Source of the DNA: Scolanthus callimorphus | Taxonomy: Eukaryota; Cnidaria; Anthozoa; Actiniaria; Edwardsiidae | Reading direction: 5' to 3' | NCBI GenBank assembly: GCA_033964015.1 | Contig: JAWWUD010000110.1 | Span: 248,001-312,000, forward strand | Length of the DNA: 64,000 nucleotides | Part shown: piece after piece, positions 35,554 to 47,399 of the stretch | Layout: each line of letters starts with the position of its first letter | How positions within the stretch are numbered: position 1 is the first letter of the stretch | Notes under the pieces: model-generated | What the model was told of the DNA's origin: nothing | The model's database searches: none | Seen by the model: the letters and a program-made list of their open reading frames with translations, nothing else | Position numbers and translations under genes: made by a program

Positions 35554-35720
35554 TTCTAAATCTATCTTAAGCTTTTAAAAGTGCTTCCCCGCAGTCTGCC
35601 ATCTTTGTTTTCAATCTTTCCCGCGTGGTGAAGTGGTAGGTTCACGCCCATTGGCTAATAAACTGTTGCGAGATCAAATTGACCAATCACAAGGCGTGAT
35701 TGAATATTTCCCGCGAAACT
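35554..35720. promoter_or_regulatory. Putative bidirectional promoter between RecQ and DUF6589 genes
   Basis: The spacer holds an inverted CCAAT box (ATTGG, 35650-35654) and a direct one (CCAAT, 35683-35687). E2F-type sites are TTTCCCGCG (35617-35625) and TTTCCCGCGAAA (35707-35718). No TATA box is seen. Paired CCAAT and E2F sites between divergent genes are typical of S-phase-expressed bidirectional promoters. Transcription starts are not known. Confidence 0.5.
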
Positions 35721-36896
35721 TATTTTGTTTACATATTCTTTGTTCTTTTGCCGTCTATTTCTGGCAGTACGAGCGCAGCAAAATCCCTCAAGTTCAATTC
35801 TCCAGTAACAGAATTTACTACCTGTGCTTCTATAAGCCGACCAGTGTTGATTAATGGTTCCTTATTGCAGAAACCCTACCAGTTAGTTTACAGTGCTTTT
35901 GGACATTTAAATACCCCGCATATAAACGACACCCCAGAGGCGCACTTTAGATCATCTCTGATTCCTGGGTTACTTACCTCTACGCCATCCAAACCAAAGC
36001 CACAAACCGCACCCACTGGGACAAAGGCCAAGCTAGCTATTGAGTACCCTTCGAAGAAGGTCGATAAAACACTTGAGCCACGCTTTGAGACTATTGCGAA
36101 AGCTTTAGTCCACGGCCCACCAGAGAGGATAGCAAATGCTGTCATGAAGTGCGACGCTTTGGTCGACTTGATTGTCTGACGTGTAATGCACAAGGTTATA
36201 AAGGAAGTAAATGACCTGTGTTCAAGGAAAACCCCTTCTGCCTTACGAAAGTGTAGTAAAGAGGATTTATTGAATTACAGTATGGCCTGTAGCGCTTTCC
36301 AAGGGCACAAGGGATTCACTGTGGCTACCAAGTGTTGCAGTTGCTGGCTCTGTTTTGTTAAAACAGAGGAGTAAACATATGAACGCAACAGCAGCTGTTC
36401 TTTCAATCCTCTTCAAAACAGGTTCCTCTGAGGTACGTTTATAGGGGAAATGGCTCCTCCCCCTTCTAATACAATAATGCCCAATGCATGCCCAAAAATT
36501 GTAGGCTCTAACCCTGTTGAGATATGGAAACATAAGTCCACCCTTTTTCTTTTCACTTTTCAAAGGCAACCCTTGATAGACTTAGCAAGATGATGGTGAA
36601 ATGCACTAACAGGTGTGCCTTGGATAAACTAGATGATCTTGCATTGACTATGACAAAGACCAAAGAGGGGCTCAAACAACCATAACTAAAGAGAATAGCC
36701 AGATGAAGTGAGTAAAACGGCTTTACATCTGCCATGTTGAAAAATTATTGCTAAGCATTCACTTAAACTACCAGTATAGTGAAGAGATTTACAGAAGACT
36801 CCCAGACAAGTCAACCCCATTTTATTTTACAAAGAAGCCTGCTTAAGCTTCTATGTAAAAGATTCTTTTCACTTTCTTTAGAATCAGTTTGTTCGC

Positions 36897-36988
36897 TAGC
36901 CTCCTTTGCAGCCGCTGGCGTTGTCGCTTGTTTCACTTTCTTCCCACCTGGTGGGGAGCGACTCGCCAGCAGCTGCAAAGGGGGCTAT
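36897..36988. repeat. Palindromic copy of the 31911 repeat
   Basis: AGCCTCCTTTGCAGCCGCTG at the left mirrors CAGCAGCTGCAAAGGGGGCT at the right. It lies within the intron of the DUF6589 pseudogene (36433-37229). Confidence 0.6.
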
Positions 36989-39260
36989 TTGTTCGCTTGT
37001 CAGGAAATGTTTCATATTGTTGTAAAACTTCCTGGTTTATCCTGCATTGCTCCCATTCAAGATTGATCCATTAGTCATTTAGGTTTTAGCAACATTTGCC
37101 ATTATTACTGCTTCCTTTTCTGGTACTGTAGAAATGCCTGTATGCTGCAAAAACTGGAGTTTTCTTTTTGTATTTAACCCCCTTTTGAGCTGCTGTTGCA
37201 TGTGTACCCATGATACATGAAAATAGCAGCTTTTAATGGGGCAGCTTTATAGGGAGCTGGAAAAGGTCTGCAGCAAAAGCAGCTGTACTGAAGAGGTCAC
37301 AAATAAGAAACCTCTGCTACAATTGAAGGATAATGCTTTTCCTGGGTTTGCAGTTGTGTTCGACAACATTGACTTGCAAATAAGCACAAAAGGCATGACC
37401 ATGTCCAATCAAAACAAGACTCACCATTGGGTAAACCACAAAATGGTTATCAACATAGTATCTGGTCAGAAAACCACAAGGAAGCAGCCAGATATATTGG
37501 ATATGTGCCAAATCTGGCTAGATTATATAGTTCTGGTCTCAATACAAGAATTGTTGTGGAATATTTCACAGCATTTGATGTATTAAAGGACAGTGTAATC
37601 CATCATATACCACACAGTTACACAAAGGAGATGAGCAACAAGTCAACTAAGGTATTTTGATAATACATATTCAATGACTAATATCTATCATCATACATTG
37701 ATATATAATATTCATTTCGCTGCATGCAGAAAAAAGTCAATGTGAATAATTTACATTTTATTTTACAAATTCCAAATTAGAATTTTCCAGTGCAAAACAG
37801 TGGTTGTATGAAATGTCCTACCACTACCAAAAACCCATGGACATGCATGGCCCATGGAGAGGGACAGGGTTGGAGGTTGAAGTTCCCAGCTTTTTGATGA
37901 ATTTTCATTTTCTATTAGTCAGCCCCCTATTTTAGTGATTTTGGTGAGCTCTGCAGGGCATGCTTCTCATGACAACAAAATATCACAATGTAAAAAAAGT
38001 AATCCTTTCAAAGTAAATAAAGTGAACTTCTTGAGTCTAGCAGGTTCATTTCTGAAATAACATAGACCATGATACAGACTTGTACTAGATAAATAATTAT
38101 TATTAATATATTATTGTCTTCAGACTCCCCTTGGTGTCATATTCAAAAATGAAAATGTGAATGAAGGCATGCTAGTTATCCTTCAGAAGTTTGTCACATA
38201 CCTGCCAAAATGTACTTTTGGCTCACCCGATCCACAACTAGTTGCCGGTGACCAGCTAACAATTGAAAGAGCAGTGAATATTGTCTCATCAGTGGCAAAT
38301 GGTTACACACCTGAAGACCGCCTTGAGGGATTGAATCTCCAAATAGGGGATTGGCATGCTGGTGAGAAGATGCTTAGTGTAAGTGCATGATTGAGATGCT
38401 AAAAAATACCTTTGCAGGGCTTGAAAGTTTGCCTATATTACACTCTTGCAACTAGCCTTTTCTTTTTCTGCTACTACTGTTAAATGGAAATACGAAACTA
38501 TTGGCCAAATTGCAACCTCATTTTTTGTTGTTTCCTGTCCTGTTTTAAGGCCTTTAAAACAAAACAAAGATTGTTCATGTGCATATTTTTTCTGTTTGAT
38601 TTTCTTTTTTTGCAGCTCATCTATGAGAGGGTATTTTCAGGTAAGTCAGATGCTGACAGTTGCACACTCTTCTCTGACCGAACGCTGATCAACAGAAGGA
38701 ATGTGACAGGGGACCCCGCGTCTGCCTACAGAGCTGACAGAGATTTCCTGCCCCTTGTTGTAAAGTCCAGGGTTATTGCAGCAGCAATGACAGTGCTTGG
38801 CTTTGAGAACAAAACATCCAACCCTAGCAAAATATCCATCCCTGAAGACATGGGGAAAAAGTCCAAAGTGGAAAAGATTGAATATTTGCACAATGTTGCA
38901 TCCAAGATTGTTGATAATCTAGCTTTAGATTATGCCGGCAATAACAAAGCTGTCGAGGAAGCAAGAACAGTGCAGGCAATTCAAGATGCCAGAAACCGGC
39001 AACGCCTAACAGTGGATGGCAGGTACCCGATTTCCTGGTTGTAACAAATCATTCAAGCATGATGGAAAATGTAGGGCGAGACATGAACAGACACATGATG
39101 CTCCCAATGAAGATTCTCCCTATGATGATACATCACCTGATACAATTGAAACTGGTGAGGTGTCTCCCACTAACTCTCACAACAATGCCACTGATGATGT
39201 GTACAACTTTAATTGTGCATTGCTGGAAGAAGGTCTTCTTTTCTTTATGAACTTTCTTGA

Positions 39261-39899
39261 TGCTATACGAGAAGGTGACGGTGAAAGAGTGGTAAGACAT
39301 TACAAGCCTTTCATGCTAATGTGTAAGGCTGATGGCATCCACAGCCATAAATATGCTTGGAATGTCTGTATCAGTTCTTCCTAATCAAGTCACTGTTATC
39401 ACCAAGAGACAGTGAAAGGCGGTTGCAACCGGTTTGTCAACACCAAGGATGGTAAAGGGAACAATATTCCTATGGATCTCGACATGGAACATAGCAATCG
39501 TTTCATTAAACAAGGATAAAAAATCATTTATCACTTGGTTTTCCATCTCGAAAATAACTGCAAGTAAAAATAGATTTAGCCACTGGCTAAAAGCAGAGCT
39601 CCATCTGAATTTTTGATGAGGCGTGACGTCAAATGCTATACGAGAAGGTGACGGTGAAAGAGTGGTAAGACATTACAAGCCTTTCATGCTAATGTGTAAG
39701 GCTGATGGCATCCACAGCCATAAATATGCCTTGGAATGTCTGTATCAGTTCTTCCTAATCAAGTCACTGTTATCACCAAGAGACAGTGAAAGGCGGTTGC
39801 AACCGGTTTGTCAACACCAAGGATGGTAAAGGGAACAATATTCCTATGGATCTCGACATGGAACATAGCAATCGTTTCATTAAACAAGGAATAAAAATC
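39261..39899. repeat. 264-bp direct duplication flanking a 109-bp insert
   Basis: 39261-39524 and 39634-39899 are nearly identical copies of the DUF6589 exon and differ by two 1-bp indels. The insert between them (39525-39633) is identical over 100 bp to 43375-43474 and includes a HINE-like 5' hairpin (TTAGCCACTGGCTAA). The duplication destroys the reading frame. Confidence 0.88.
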
Positions 39900-40307
39900 T
39901 GGCTCCCAATGTCACAGAGAAAGTTGTTGCTCGTATCAGTAATGCAGAAGGTTGTACAAGTGTATTGGTGGATGCCATTGACCAGGACATAAAGAAAGCA
40001 ACAAGATCAGGCAGACACACAAGCGCCTCAACTGAGAGAGATTTGCAAGAACTTGTGGACTGGGCAGCATCCCACAGTATATTTATTAAACAGCAAGGAC
40101 GACACTATCACCACTTTCAGAATTTCGAAAGAAATCGCCTCAATGATCCTAAACATGTCATCTGTTTTCAAATGGATAAATGAACATAAGAAATATGTAC
40201 ACCTTGGTATTAAAGGAAGATAGGTCAATGCGCATGAATATTCTATAGGCAAAATAAATTACAGGTTTAAAGACCATTTGAATTATTTTGCAGATTACTA
40301 CGTTTTA

Positions 40308-40436
40308 TACCATGCCACGGAAAATAGAGCCAATAAGAATGCAGGAATGGCAATGTATATTTGGGGGTATTTCACTCAACCTTCCCGTCATGCACTGCAT
40401 TTACATAAAACGTTGCTAATTTTCTGTAGCATGGTA
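40308..40436. mobile_element. 129-bp MITE with TACCATGC ends and TA duplication
   Basis: TACCATGCCACGGAAAAT at the left is mirrored by ATTTTCTGTAGCATGGTA at the right, with TA on both sides (40306-40307 and 40437-40438). A TA target suggests a Tc1/mariner-type origin. No coding content. Confidence 0.7.
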
Positions 40437-41508
40437 TAGAATAGTTATACTTTTTTTTACTTCAAACTGATGCTCCCACTGTATTAAAATGCACCGTCAA
40501 TGCCTATAGTGGTAAACTAGAGAATTTCCGTGTTAAGTACCTCACATGAGACGAGCGAAACAAAAACTTTGCAGGAAGGCAGCAAAGGCGGGCCAATTTG
40601 ACGCAGTGACGTCACGACAAACCGCTGACAGGAATTTTGCTCCTGCGTTGAAAAGAACGAAGTCGGCGTTCGAAGCAGTTTCGACGTTTTTTTTTTCAAA
40701 AAAGTAATCCCTATAAAATAAAACCGACTTCGGAAACGCAATCAAAATTTTATAATTATTTCTCTCCCGAAAGGACGTTTTAGACTTTATTTCCCCTTTA
40801 ACCCTATTCAGACTGGGGGGGGGGGGGGGGGGGGGGGGCTTTTCGAGCTCCCCCTCCAGTAAAATCCTGATTACTCTAAACCACTGCAGCTATGATGGTG
40901 AAACTTCGTGACATTTTCCTAAAATTTATCTGGGGACATTTTGGTGTCAATGACATGTCAGTGTTAACGGCCCAGTTTCCATGGCAACCAATTTTGACAT
41001 GCATGTTTTGCAAAACTCTAAAAAAAAACGTGAATTTTTCATATTTCAAGCTTAATGTTGGACACATTGCCCAATTTATGACTATCGGAGCTTGTACTCA
41101 TTAGTAATTTATGTACAGGCTAATTAATTTTTGACACAAAATCTTTGGGGGGAGGGGAAGGGGTATTTTGTTCATTTTAACATATGGTCTAAAACTAGCT
41201 CTGGGATTTACAAATATCCTTTTAATTCAACTTTTGAATGTCAAACACTTTTTTGATGAGTATTTTGTACATTCTGACCATTTTTTTCTCATTGAGTATT
41301 TATCTGAAGAGTCAAATGGAAATTAAATGAAATCCAAGATGGCGGATCCAAGATCGTGGACAATATTTTCAAAAATCGTCATTATGACGCAAGTTTAATA
41401 AAATTTATGTGTTAATGTCACAAATTATTACATTTACATTATCTTGATGTTAATTAGTTGGCTTTTAGAGTATTATTTACCAAGTTTTTGGAAATTAATT
41501 AAAATTAC

Positions 41509-43596
41509 CCGAAGCTCATAAGTAGGAGCGTGCATCCCTATTGGGTGGTTCTCACATGTGTTTTATAGCTTGGGCTATTTTTAGATTTTCACGCGAAAAT
41601 CAACCAATCAGAGAGAAGTAAACAAATTACGCCATACATGCAACAGGCGCACGAAGTACGAAATCTTCCTCTGACACGACAAGAACGGCTTTTACTTTAT
41701 CCCTTTGCCAAAATGAAGCACTAGTTTTAATAGTCTAGTGATTTAGAGCCAAGGGCACAAAATTAGCAAAGCACACGATGAAGTGTCAAGCTAGCAGGCG
41801 TACATATCCACGAAGTGTTAAACATTGTTATGATTGTTAGCGAACAGCAGCAAATGAATAGGCAAATAAAAAGACCAAAGCAGTACGCTACAAGAGGAAC
41901 ATCGACAACTTAATAAGCTAACTTCTGCCCCAGACTGACTGGTTGTGAAGCCCAGATGCCATGATCTTCGACTGCCATGTATTTCGTGAAAACAAAGTGC
42001 TCCGTTGGCCGACAATTTTAGAAAACGCTTGCTGTTTCCTGTCGGTTCGCAGAGTGCCATCATGCAGTGCCTAAACCTTTCGCACTTGTACCATTCATTT
42101 TGTTTACAAATAATTTATAGAATGTAAGCAATAAACTTTTGTCGTTTATGGTATACCTTTTAATAAACGCCTGATCAACTCTTTCAAGTCGTGCTTCATT
42201 CAAGCAGTTCAAGTACAAGTTCAACGCTACTTATACCGACTCCAGTTCTCGCAAACAAAAAACAAACTTGACAAATTTCGTGCATCAAAAAAATAATTTC
42301 ACACAAATGAAAACAAAAGAAGAAACTAAAATCCGACTTAGGAACTGAAAAAGTACATAGTCCCGGCTTACCGAGTTGTATATGTGTTCAGTTTTTTTCG
42401 GCGAACACGTTGTATAGTTTTTGACAAAGTTTCACTCTCGCCTTCCTGCTTGGATCGTTTGTATGTAGCGAACTTCAGGCCTACACTGCACTCGTTCGTC
42501 CCTCACTCGAATACGCCTCGTCTGTCTGGGACCCTATACCAAGTGTAACATCAACCGCATCGAGTCGGTACAACGTAGGGGGCAAGATTCGTACTTAATC
42601 GATACGGCCGTACGGACAGTGTCTCTGAAATGATTGACCAGCTGGGATGGCCCTCTCTGGAAACAAGAAGGCTTGCCGACCGACTGATAATTATGTACAA
42701 GATACAAAATGGCCTGGTGGATCTAGGAAATAACATCGTCCAGCCCCTTCCTCGCAAGTCACGCCACTTTAACTGTCTGGCACTTCTCATTCCACCTTCA
42801 CGCACGGACTATCATAAATATTCATTCGTCCCAGGACAACGCGTGACTGGAACTTTCTGCCGGACACAGTGGTGATGGCCCCAGCCTTGATGCCTTTAGG
42901 GGCGACTCTGGGCCCACCTCCTCACCACCGACTGACCGATAGTACCTTTGTTTTAATCTGCACCTGCACTCGCGTCGAATTTTAATTTTTCACACCAGCA
43001 CAGCACAGCACACGCCCACAAGAATCTTCCGCACAGAAGGAGGTGGGCTCATAAGGAAGAAGAAGAAGAAGAAGATCTCATTGTCAGTGTACCAAATTAG
43101 AAATCAAATCATCCACATAGTCCTGGTATTTCGTTGTAAATCCTTTATGCTTCCCTAATCCATCCGTAGCCACCAAATTCATCAGCTTTAGTGCATAAAT
43201 GTATAGTCCTTCATGAACTTTTGCTGTGCGAGAACCGTGAGAAGAAGCGGCGAGGCCGCGGTTCTTTTCTGCTTTCCCTTAGTCGTGTAGATTATGTCTG
43301 AAGCCATCTGTTATCTGTTTTAGTTTACTGAACTTGTACAGTCAGAAACCATGCAAAGAGATACCATTTTCACCTGGTTTTCCATCTCGAAAATAACTGC
43401 AAGTAAAAATAGATTTAGCCACTGGCTAAAAGCAGAGCTCCATCTGAATTTTTGATGAGGCGTGACGTCAAATGTAAGGAAAAATTCTGATTGGCTAATT
43501 TTCCCGCGCAACTGTTTCTAAAAATAGCTCAAGCTATAAAACACATGTGAGACCTACCCATTTCGTAGGATGCACGCTCCTACTTATGAGCTTCTG
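41509..43596. mobile_element. 2,088-bp foldback element nested in the TTAA element
   Basis: The arms are about 105 bp. The left reads GAAGCTCATAAGTAGGAGCG with TGCATCC, then CACATGTGTTTTATAGCT; the right mirrors it and ends CTTATGAGCTTCTG. AAATTAC flanks both sides (41502-41508 and 43597-43603), a 7-bp duplication. The interior contains a LINE fragment (42435-43078) and the 100-bp segment also inserted at 39536. The superfamily is not determined; the CA(G) start and 7-bp duplication could suit a hAT relative. Confidence 0.75.
42435..43078 (+). pseudogene. LINE (CR1/jockey-like) C-terminal fragment with (GAA)n tail
   Basis: The frame reads LVRPSLEYASSVWDPIPS and, after a one-base shift, VQRRG(A)RFV, WPSLETRRLADRLIIMYKIQ and YSFVPGQRVTG, the region after the RT domain in CR1/jockey-type LINEs. 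The copy is 5'-truncated and ends in GGGCTCATAAGGAAGAAGAA repeats, its 3' tail. The same tail is found alone near 32720. Confidence 0.78.
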
Positions 43597-43860
43597 AAAT
43601 TACTTAAAAATTGATAAAAAAATGAGAGTGACGTCACATTATGCTCCCACGTGACAAAAATTGTGTGGTGATTTGTCTTAGGCTCATGGTAATTGTGTGA
43701 AAGTTTGATGATCATAGCTCCAGTGGTTCCAGAGATACAGAGGGGGGCCGAATTAGCCCCCCCCCCCCCCCAGTCACAGATGGTCAAAAAAAGCCCAGTC
43801 TGGATAGGGTTAAACTTCTTTTACCAGTGTTTTCCGTGAAGCAACCAACTTAGGTTTCTC

Positions 43861-44653
43861 TAATATATAGATTTAGCCATTGGCTAAAAGCGGAGCTCCC
43901 GATTACATTTTTCTGTGGAGAGACAAAGGTTCCATTGTACATAGGTAGCCTGTCACCGTCATACCACGTGACTATGCGCTTGCATGCACCCCCTTGCCAC
44001 TTACACAACTTCACGCAAGTTTGGTTGTCTGAGGTTCATTCCTTCCCGAATTATATTTTTCCCTACGATGACGTCATCGATGATGTCATACCACGTGACC
44101 AAGCAGTTGCACCCCCTTACCACTTAGACAATTCACCTAAGTTGTGCCGTTGTCTTAGGTTCATCACTTCCCGATATATATTCTTTTTGTCCTATGATGA
44201 CGTCATCGATGACGTCATACCACGTGACCACGCAGTTGCACCTCCCTTGCCACTTAGACAACTTCACCCAAGTTTGGTTGTCTGGGGTTCATCCCTTCCC
44301 GAGATATATTCGTTTTCTCCTATGATGACTTCATCGATGACGTCATACCACGTAACCAGGCAGTTGCAGCCCCCTTGCCACTAACACAGCTTCCCTCCCT
44401 CCCCAAACCAAGTTTGGTTGTCTGAGCTTCGTCCCTTCCTGAGATATGAGTAATAAACGGAGAAGGGTCTTGGTTGTGGTGGGACAGGCACGCACGCACG
44501 GACGCGCCAGCGATACCATAATGGGAATACCGCTGAACCATGAAAAATGAAGTCGATAGTATACCTGAGTTTTACTTTGAGCTATTGAATACTTCCTACG
44601 CGATACCTATGGTGCTCCGCTCTGCGGCCTTCGGCCGCAAAGGAGCTCCGCTA
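43861..44653 (+). mobile_element. HINE-like element, copy 3 (compact, best preserved)
   Basis: The 5' end is TAATATATAGATTTAGCC with the perfect hairpin TTAGCCATTGGCTAA, then AAAAGCGGAGCTCC. The 3' end is the hairpin TGCGGCCTTCGGCCGCA and GGAGCTCCGCTATTA. Four 128-bp tandem units fill the middle. The complementary ends, 3' hairpin and minisatellite match Helentron-associated elements. At 793 bp it is entirely non-coding, so it must depend on a helicase-bearing partner. Confidence 0.68.
43960..44460. repeat. Four tandem 128-bp units with double CRE palindrome
   Basis: CATACCACGTGACC recurs at 43960, 44087, 44216 and 44344 (spacing 127-129 bp). Each unit carries a version of TGACGTCATCGATGACGTCA, a perfect 20-bp palindrome made of two CRE sites (TGACGTCA) around TCGA, plus ACTTAGACAACTTCACCCAA and GGTTGTCTGAGGTTCATCCC. 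The third palindrome (near 44198) is exact. Confidence 0.9.
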
Positions 44654-47395
44654 TTAAGGTTATTCCCCTATTTTGCACGGCGCACGCTGTTCTGCGCATG
44701 GACACGCGATCAATTCGTTCGAAAATGACGCAATCGAGCAAGCTAAATATCCCCATTTGAGCGAGAAACACCAAGCTTTTTGGGATATTGCGCGAAAACA
44801 AGATTTGGCACCCCCATTTTTTATTTTACTTTATTGATAAGACTATCATCCCCCTGTTATAAAATAAGTTTAAAGAAATTTCCACGAGAAGTTTTTGTGC
44901 TATCGTCATAAAAAGCTCCAAAATGAGACACCAAATTATCACGAGCTATGCGCACATTTTTGCACATTTTCAAGAGTAGCGTCAACACGAATAGAAAATT
45001 AAACATTCCAATGTTCGTCCTAGGCAGTGAAGCATCCAACAGTTCTGTTCAAACTTGCAAACGAAGTGGATTGCTTCATCAGTGAGCGTTTTATCACAAT
45101 TTTCTTGTTTCACGTATTCCTTCACAAAATAGCCCTCAGGCACTAAAAATGGGGTATGTTTGCGCCATCACAGTTTCTAAACGAGCATGGCACTTTTTAT
45201 TTCATATTTTCATTCCTTATATACTAAATAGTAGTAGCAGGGACATTTGCATACGCATGCGCGGCTTAGATTTATTGAACTACCTCATGCCTCGGAGAAG
45301 GGTCATGACAGCTCAACGTTTACGGATTTGACCGTGATATGTGGAACGAAATTGAAATGAATTACTCCAGAATTCGCCTAAAGGTTTTTATCTATGTCTT
45401 TGCTGCCTATTTTATGGAAAGGAACATGCAATAGGTTCGAGTTGTTATCATGGGACGTTCAAAGAAGCTCAAGCTTCGTCAATATTGCAGCCATGTTGTC
45501 TTGTTACATCCCGTAATTGGAGGTTGCTTGCTCATTTTAAAGGAGAACCTGAATCATTTCACATACGGTAAGTTTCTCTATGGTAAGCATTGGGCATGTT
45601 TTGAAGTCAATCTTGATAATTCGCGTTTGCGATTGTCGAGAACACCAGTGAAAATTCTGTTTAATTTCAGTTTACAAGTAAATTATATTGAATGCTCCGA
45701 GCCCACTAAAATTCCAGCAAGGCCATTTCTCCATCTTAAATCTTTGTTGATTGTTCTCAACTAACCAAGGGTATCATCAAGAAACGATTAAACTAGCCAT
45801 GAAAATTCGCTGATCATATGAATTATACTATTGAACTCAAATGACTATTGAACCTGTTCAAATTATGCGTAACACTCTGGAAGCCGATACCAGCACAGAA
45901 TGACAAATATATCGTATTTATGTATCTGAACGATGTCGCAATACTATAAGGTTGTTGAGAGTGCAGATTAAACAGAGATCGCTTTGAGTTAAATACGTAA
46001 TAAATAACAATATTTCGTCATCAATTTTTCTTGCATAATTTGCAATGATGGCCTCCTCTTTTATGTGCTATAGAAAAATATCGAGCTCATTTCTCCATCT
46101 TAGTTTTAGCATGATTTTAACCAGTAATGATCCAGCTGTTAATTTGTTAACATTTTCTTGTGTTCAAAATTCGCTAACATAACTAAAACTTTTTTTCATT
46201 GTAGTACTTTTGTGATTTTTGTTGCACGTGCAGGTCTTTAACGACTTTTAGTATCAGTAATGTTGATATATTTCATCCATCTTATTTTTCCAGATCTTCT
46301 GAATTGTAACAGGGGCATTTTCACACCATCAATGTTGTGATTCTAACTGTGACAGAATATGCAACTAAAGAGCTGTAGGGATGGCCTCTAGGAAGGATAG
46401 GGGCTGGGTGTTTTGAGTGAATACCTTCTTTGTAATTGGAAGTGTTTCTCTAGCGTCTTAAAAATGACTTGTTCTGCCAAGAAATAAACTCAATAAACAT
46501 TTCCATTTGTCGTTCGTCGTAAATGTTGTAATATTGATTGTGGCAGTCGTCCAGTGCTATAAACCTCGATGGGTGGGTGAGGGGGTCTTCAAGGTTTTAA
46601 AAAAATGTATGTATACTATCATAAATTACGTTTTCTTCTGAATTCAGCAATGGCTTTTTTTGTGGTAGTATATCGTATGCTGTTCAAGATGCATGCTATC
46701 ATCGTCGTTTGAAACAATTCCGTAACACTGCTCGTAACATGGCTTAAAAGTGGAGTCGGAACATGTCCTGTCGACATCTCGTTTGTTGCACACAGAACAC
46801 TAGAGCTTATCGTAGATATATATTTAAAATTACAAAATAGAGAAAAAAAGAAAAGTGCGAGCTGAAAACTTCGCGCCGTTTTGTCAATTCCGACTAAAAC
46901 AATGGAAACTGGCGATTATAGCGCCCGGAATCACATTGAATTGGTCAGCGGATTCGTGCATGCGCAGTACAGAAGTCCCTGCTACTCTAAATAGTAAATA
47001 TACAAATTAAGAAAAAAATTCTACGAATGTCAAACTTTCGTGTTGTTGAGTCCCTCTACTGTAACATAATGCTTTTTCAGTTCAATAGCAGCTTAGACCG
47101 TGATTTCCTGCTTCTGAATGTCATGGATTTTTCTCCATGTTTAAATAAGCGTTTGGGGTTTTTCTTACCGGGTGCCATTTCTTCGAAGTGTACACCAAGC
47201 AAACTCGACAGATTCCCAAGCAACAAAGGTCATACAAAATCCATTCTCATTGACGTGTCCTTTTCGCACTGCCTCGGATCACCGATACTGTTGGCTTTAG
47301 TTTACTTGGTCGCCTTATTGTCTTAATCTGACACGCAGCCAACTGCAATGCCACGGCCTTTAAACAACAAAACCATAAGACTTTACTCAAGCACA
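44654..47395. other. No recognisable gene
   Basis: Open frames at 45450-45764 and 47027-47326 (+) lack any domain I recognise and have no convincing splice context. No terminal repeats were found. Confidence 0.4.
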
Positions 47396-47399
47396 TTAA

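Larger units (their letters stand above)
35700..40183 (+). pseudogene. DUF6589-family gene with zinc-finger motif, multi-exon pseudogene
   Basis: The function is unknown; the family is abundant in cnidarians and fungi and may include transposon-derived proteins. Visible pieces in order: N-terminal block to 36432 (PSKKVDKTLEPRFETIAKAL, then LVDLIV-stop-RVMHKVIKEVNDLC, a shift near 36315, WLPSVAVAGSVLLKQR; donor GTACGT). Exon 37230-37651 follows (GQLYRELEKV, FPGFAVVFDNIDLQ, HHWVNHKMV, a shift near 37450, then EYFTAFDVLKD). Next are exon 38124-38378 (TPLGVIFKNENVNEGML, ERAVNIVS) and an exon from 38616 (IYERVFSGKSD, then CNKSFKHDGKCRARHEQTH, a C2H2-type finger, then NIPMDLDMEHSNRF). Breaks: TGA at 36178, shifts near 36315, 37450, 39030 and 39358, and an internal duplication. 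The start codon was not identified. It lies head-to-head with the RecQ pseudogene. Confidence 0.75.
40802..43809. mobile_element. TTAA-flanked DNA transposon (piggyBac/Kolobok-like) with nested insertion
   Basis: The ends CCCTATTCAGACTGGG and CCAGTCTGGATAGGG are inverted repeats, each next to TTAA (40798-40801 and 43810-43813). A TTAA target is diagnostic of piggyBac, Kolobok and relatives, and the CCCT start favours piggyBac-like. A run of 24 G (40815-40838) sits just inside the left end and 15 C (43757-43771) inside the right end. The native body is about 0.9 kb; the rest is the foldback element 41509-43596. No transposase is encoded. A truncated second copy is at 28610. Confidence 0.85.

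Noticed and set aside
43960..44460. Regular repeats spaced about 128 bp, considered as a CRISPR-like array
   Set aside because: The whole unit is repeated rather than short repeats around unique spacers, and the context is eukaryotic. It is the internal minisatellite of a HINE-like element.
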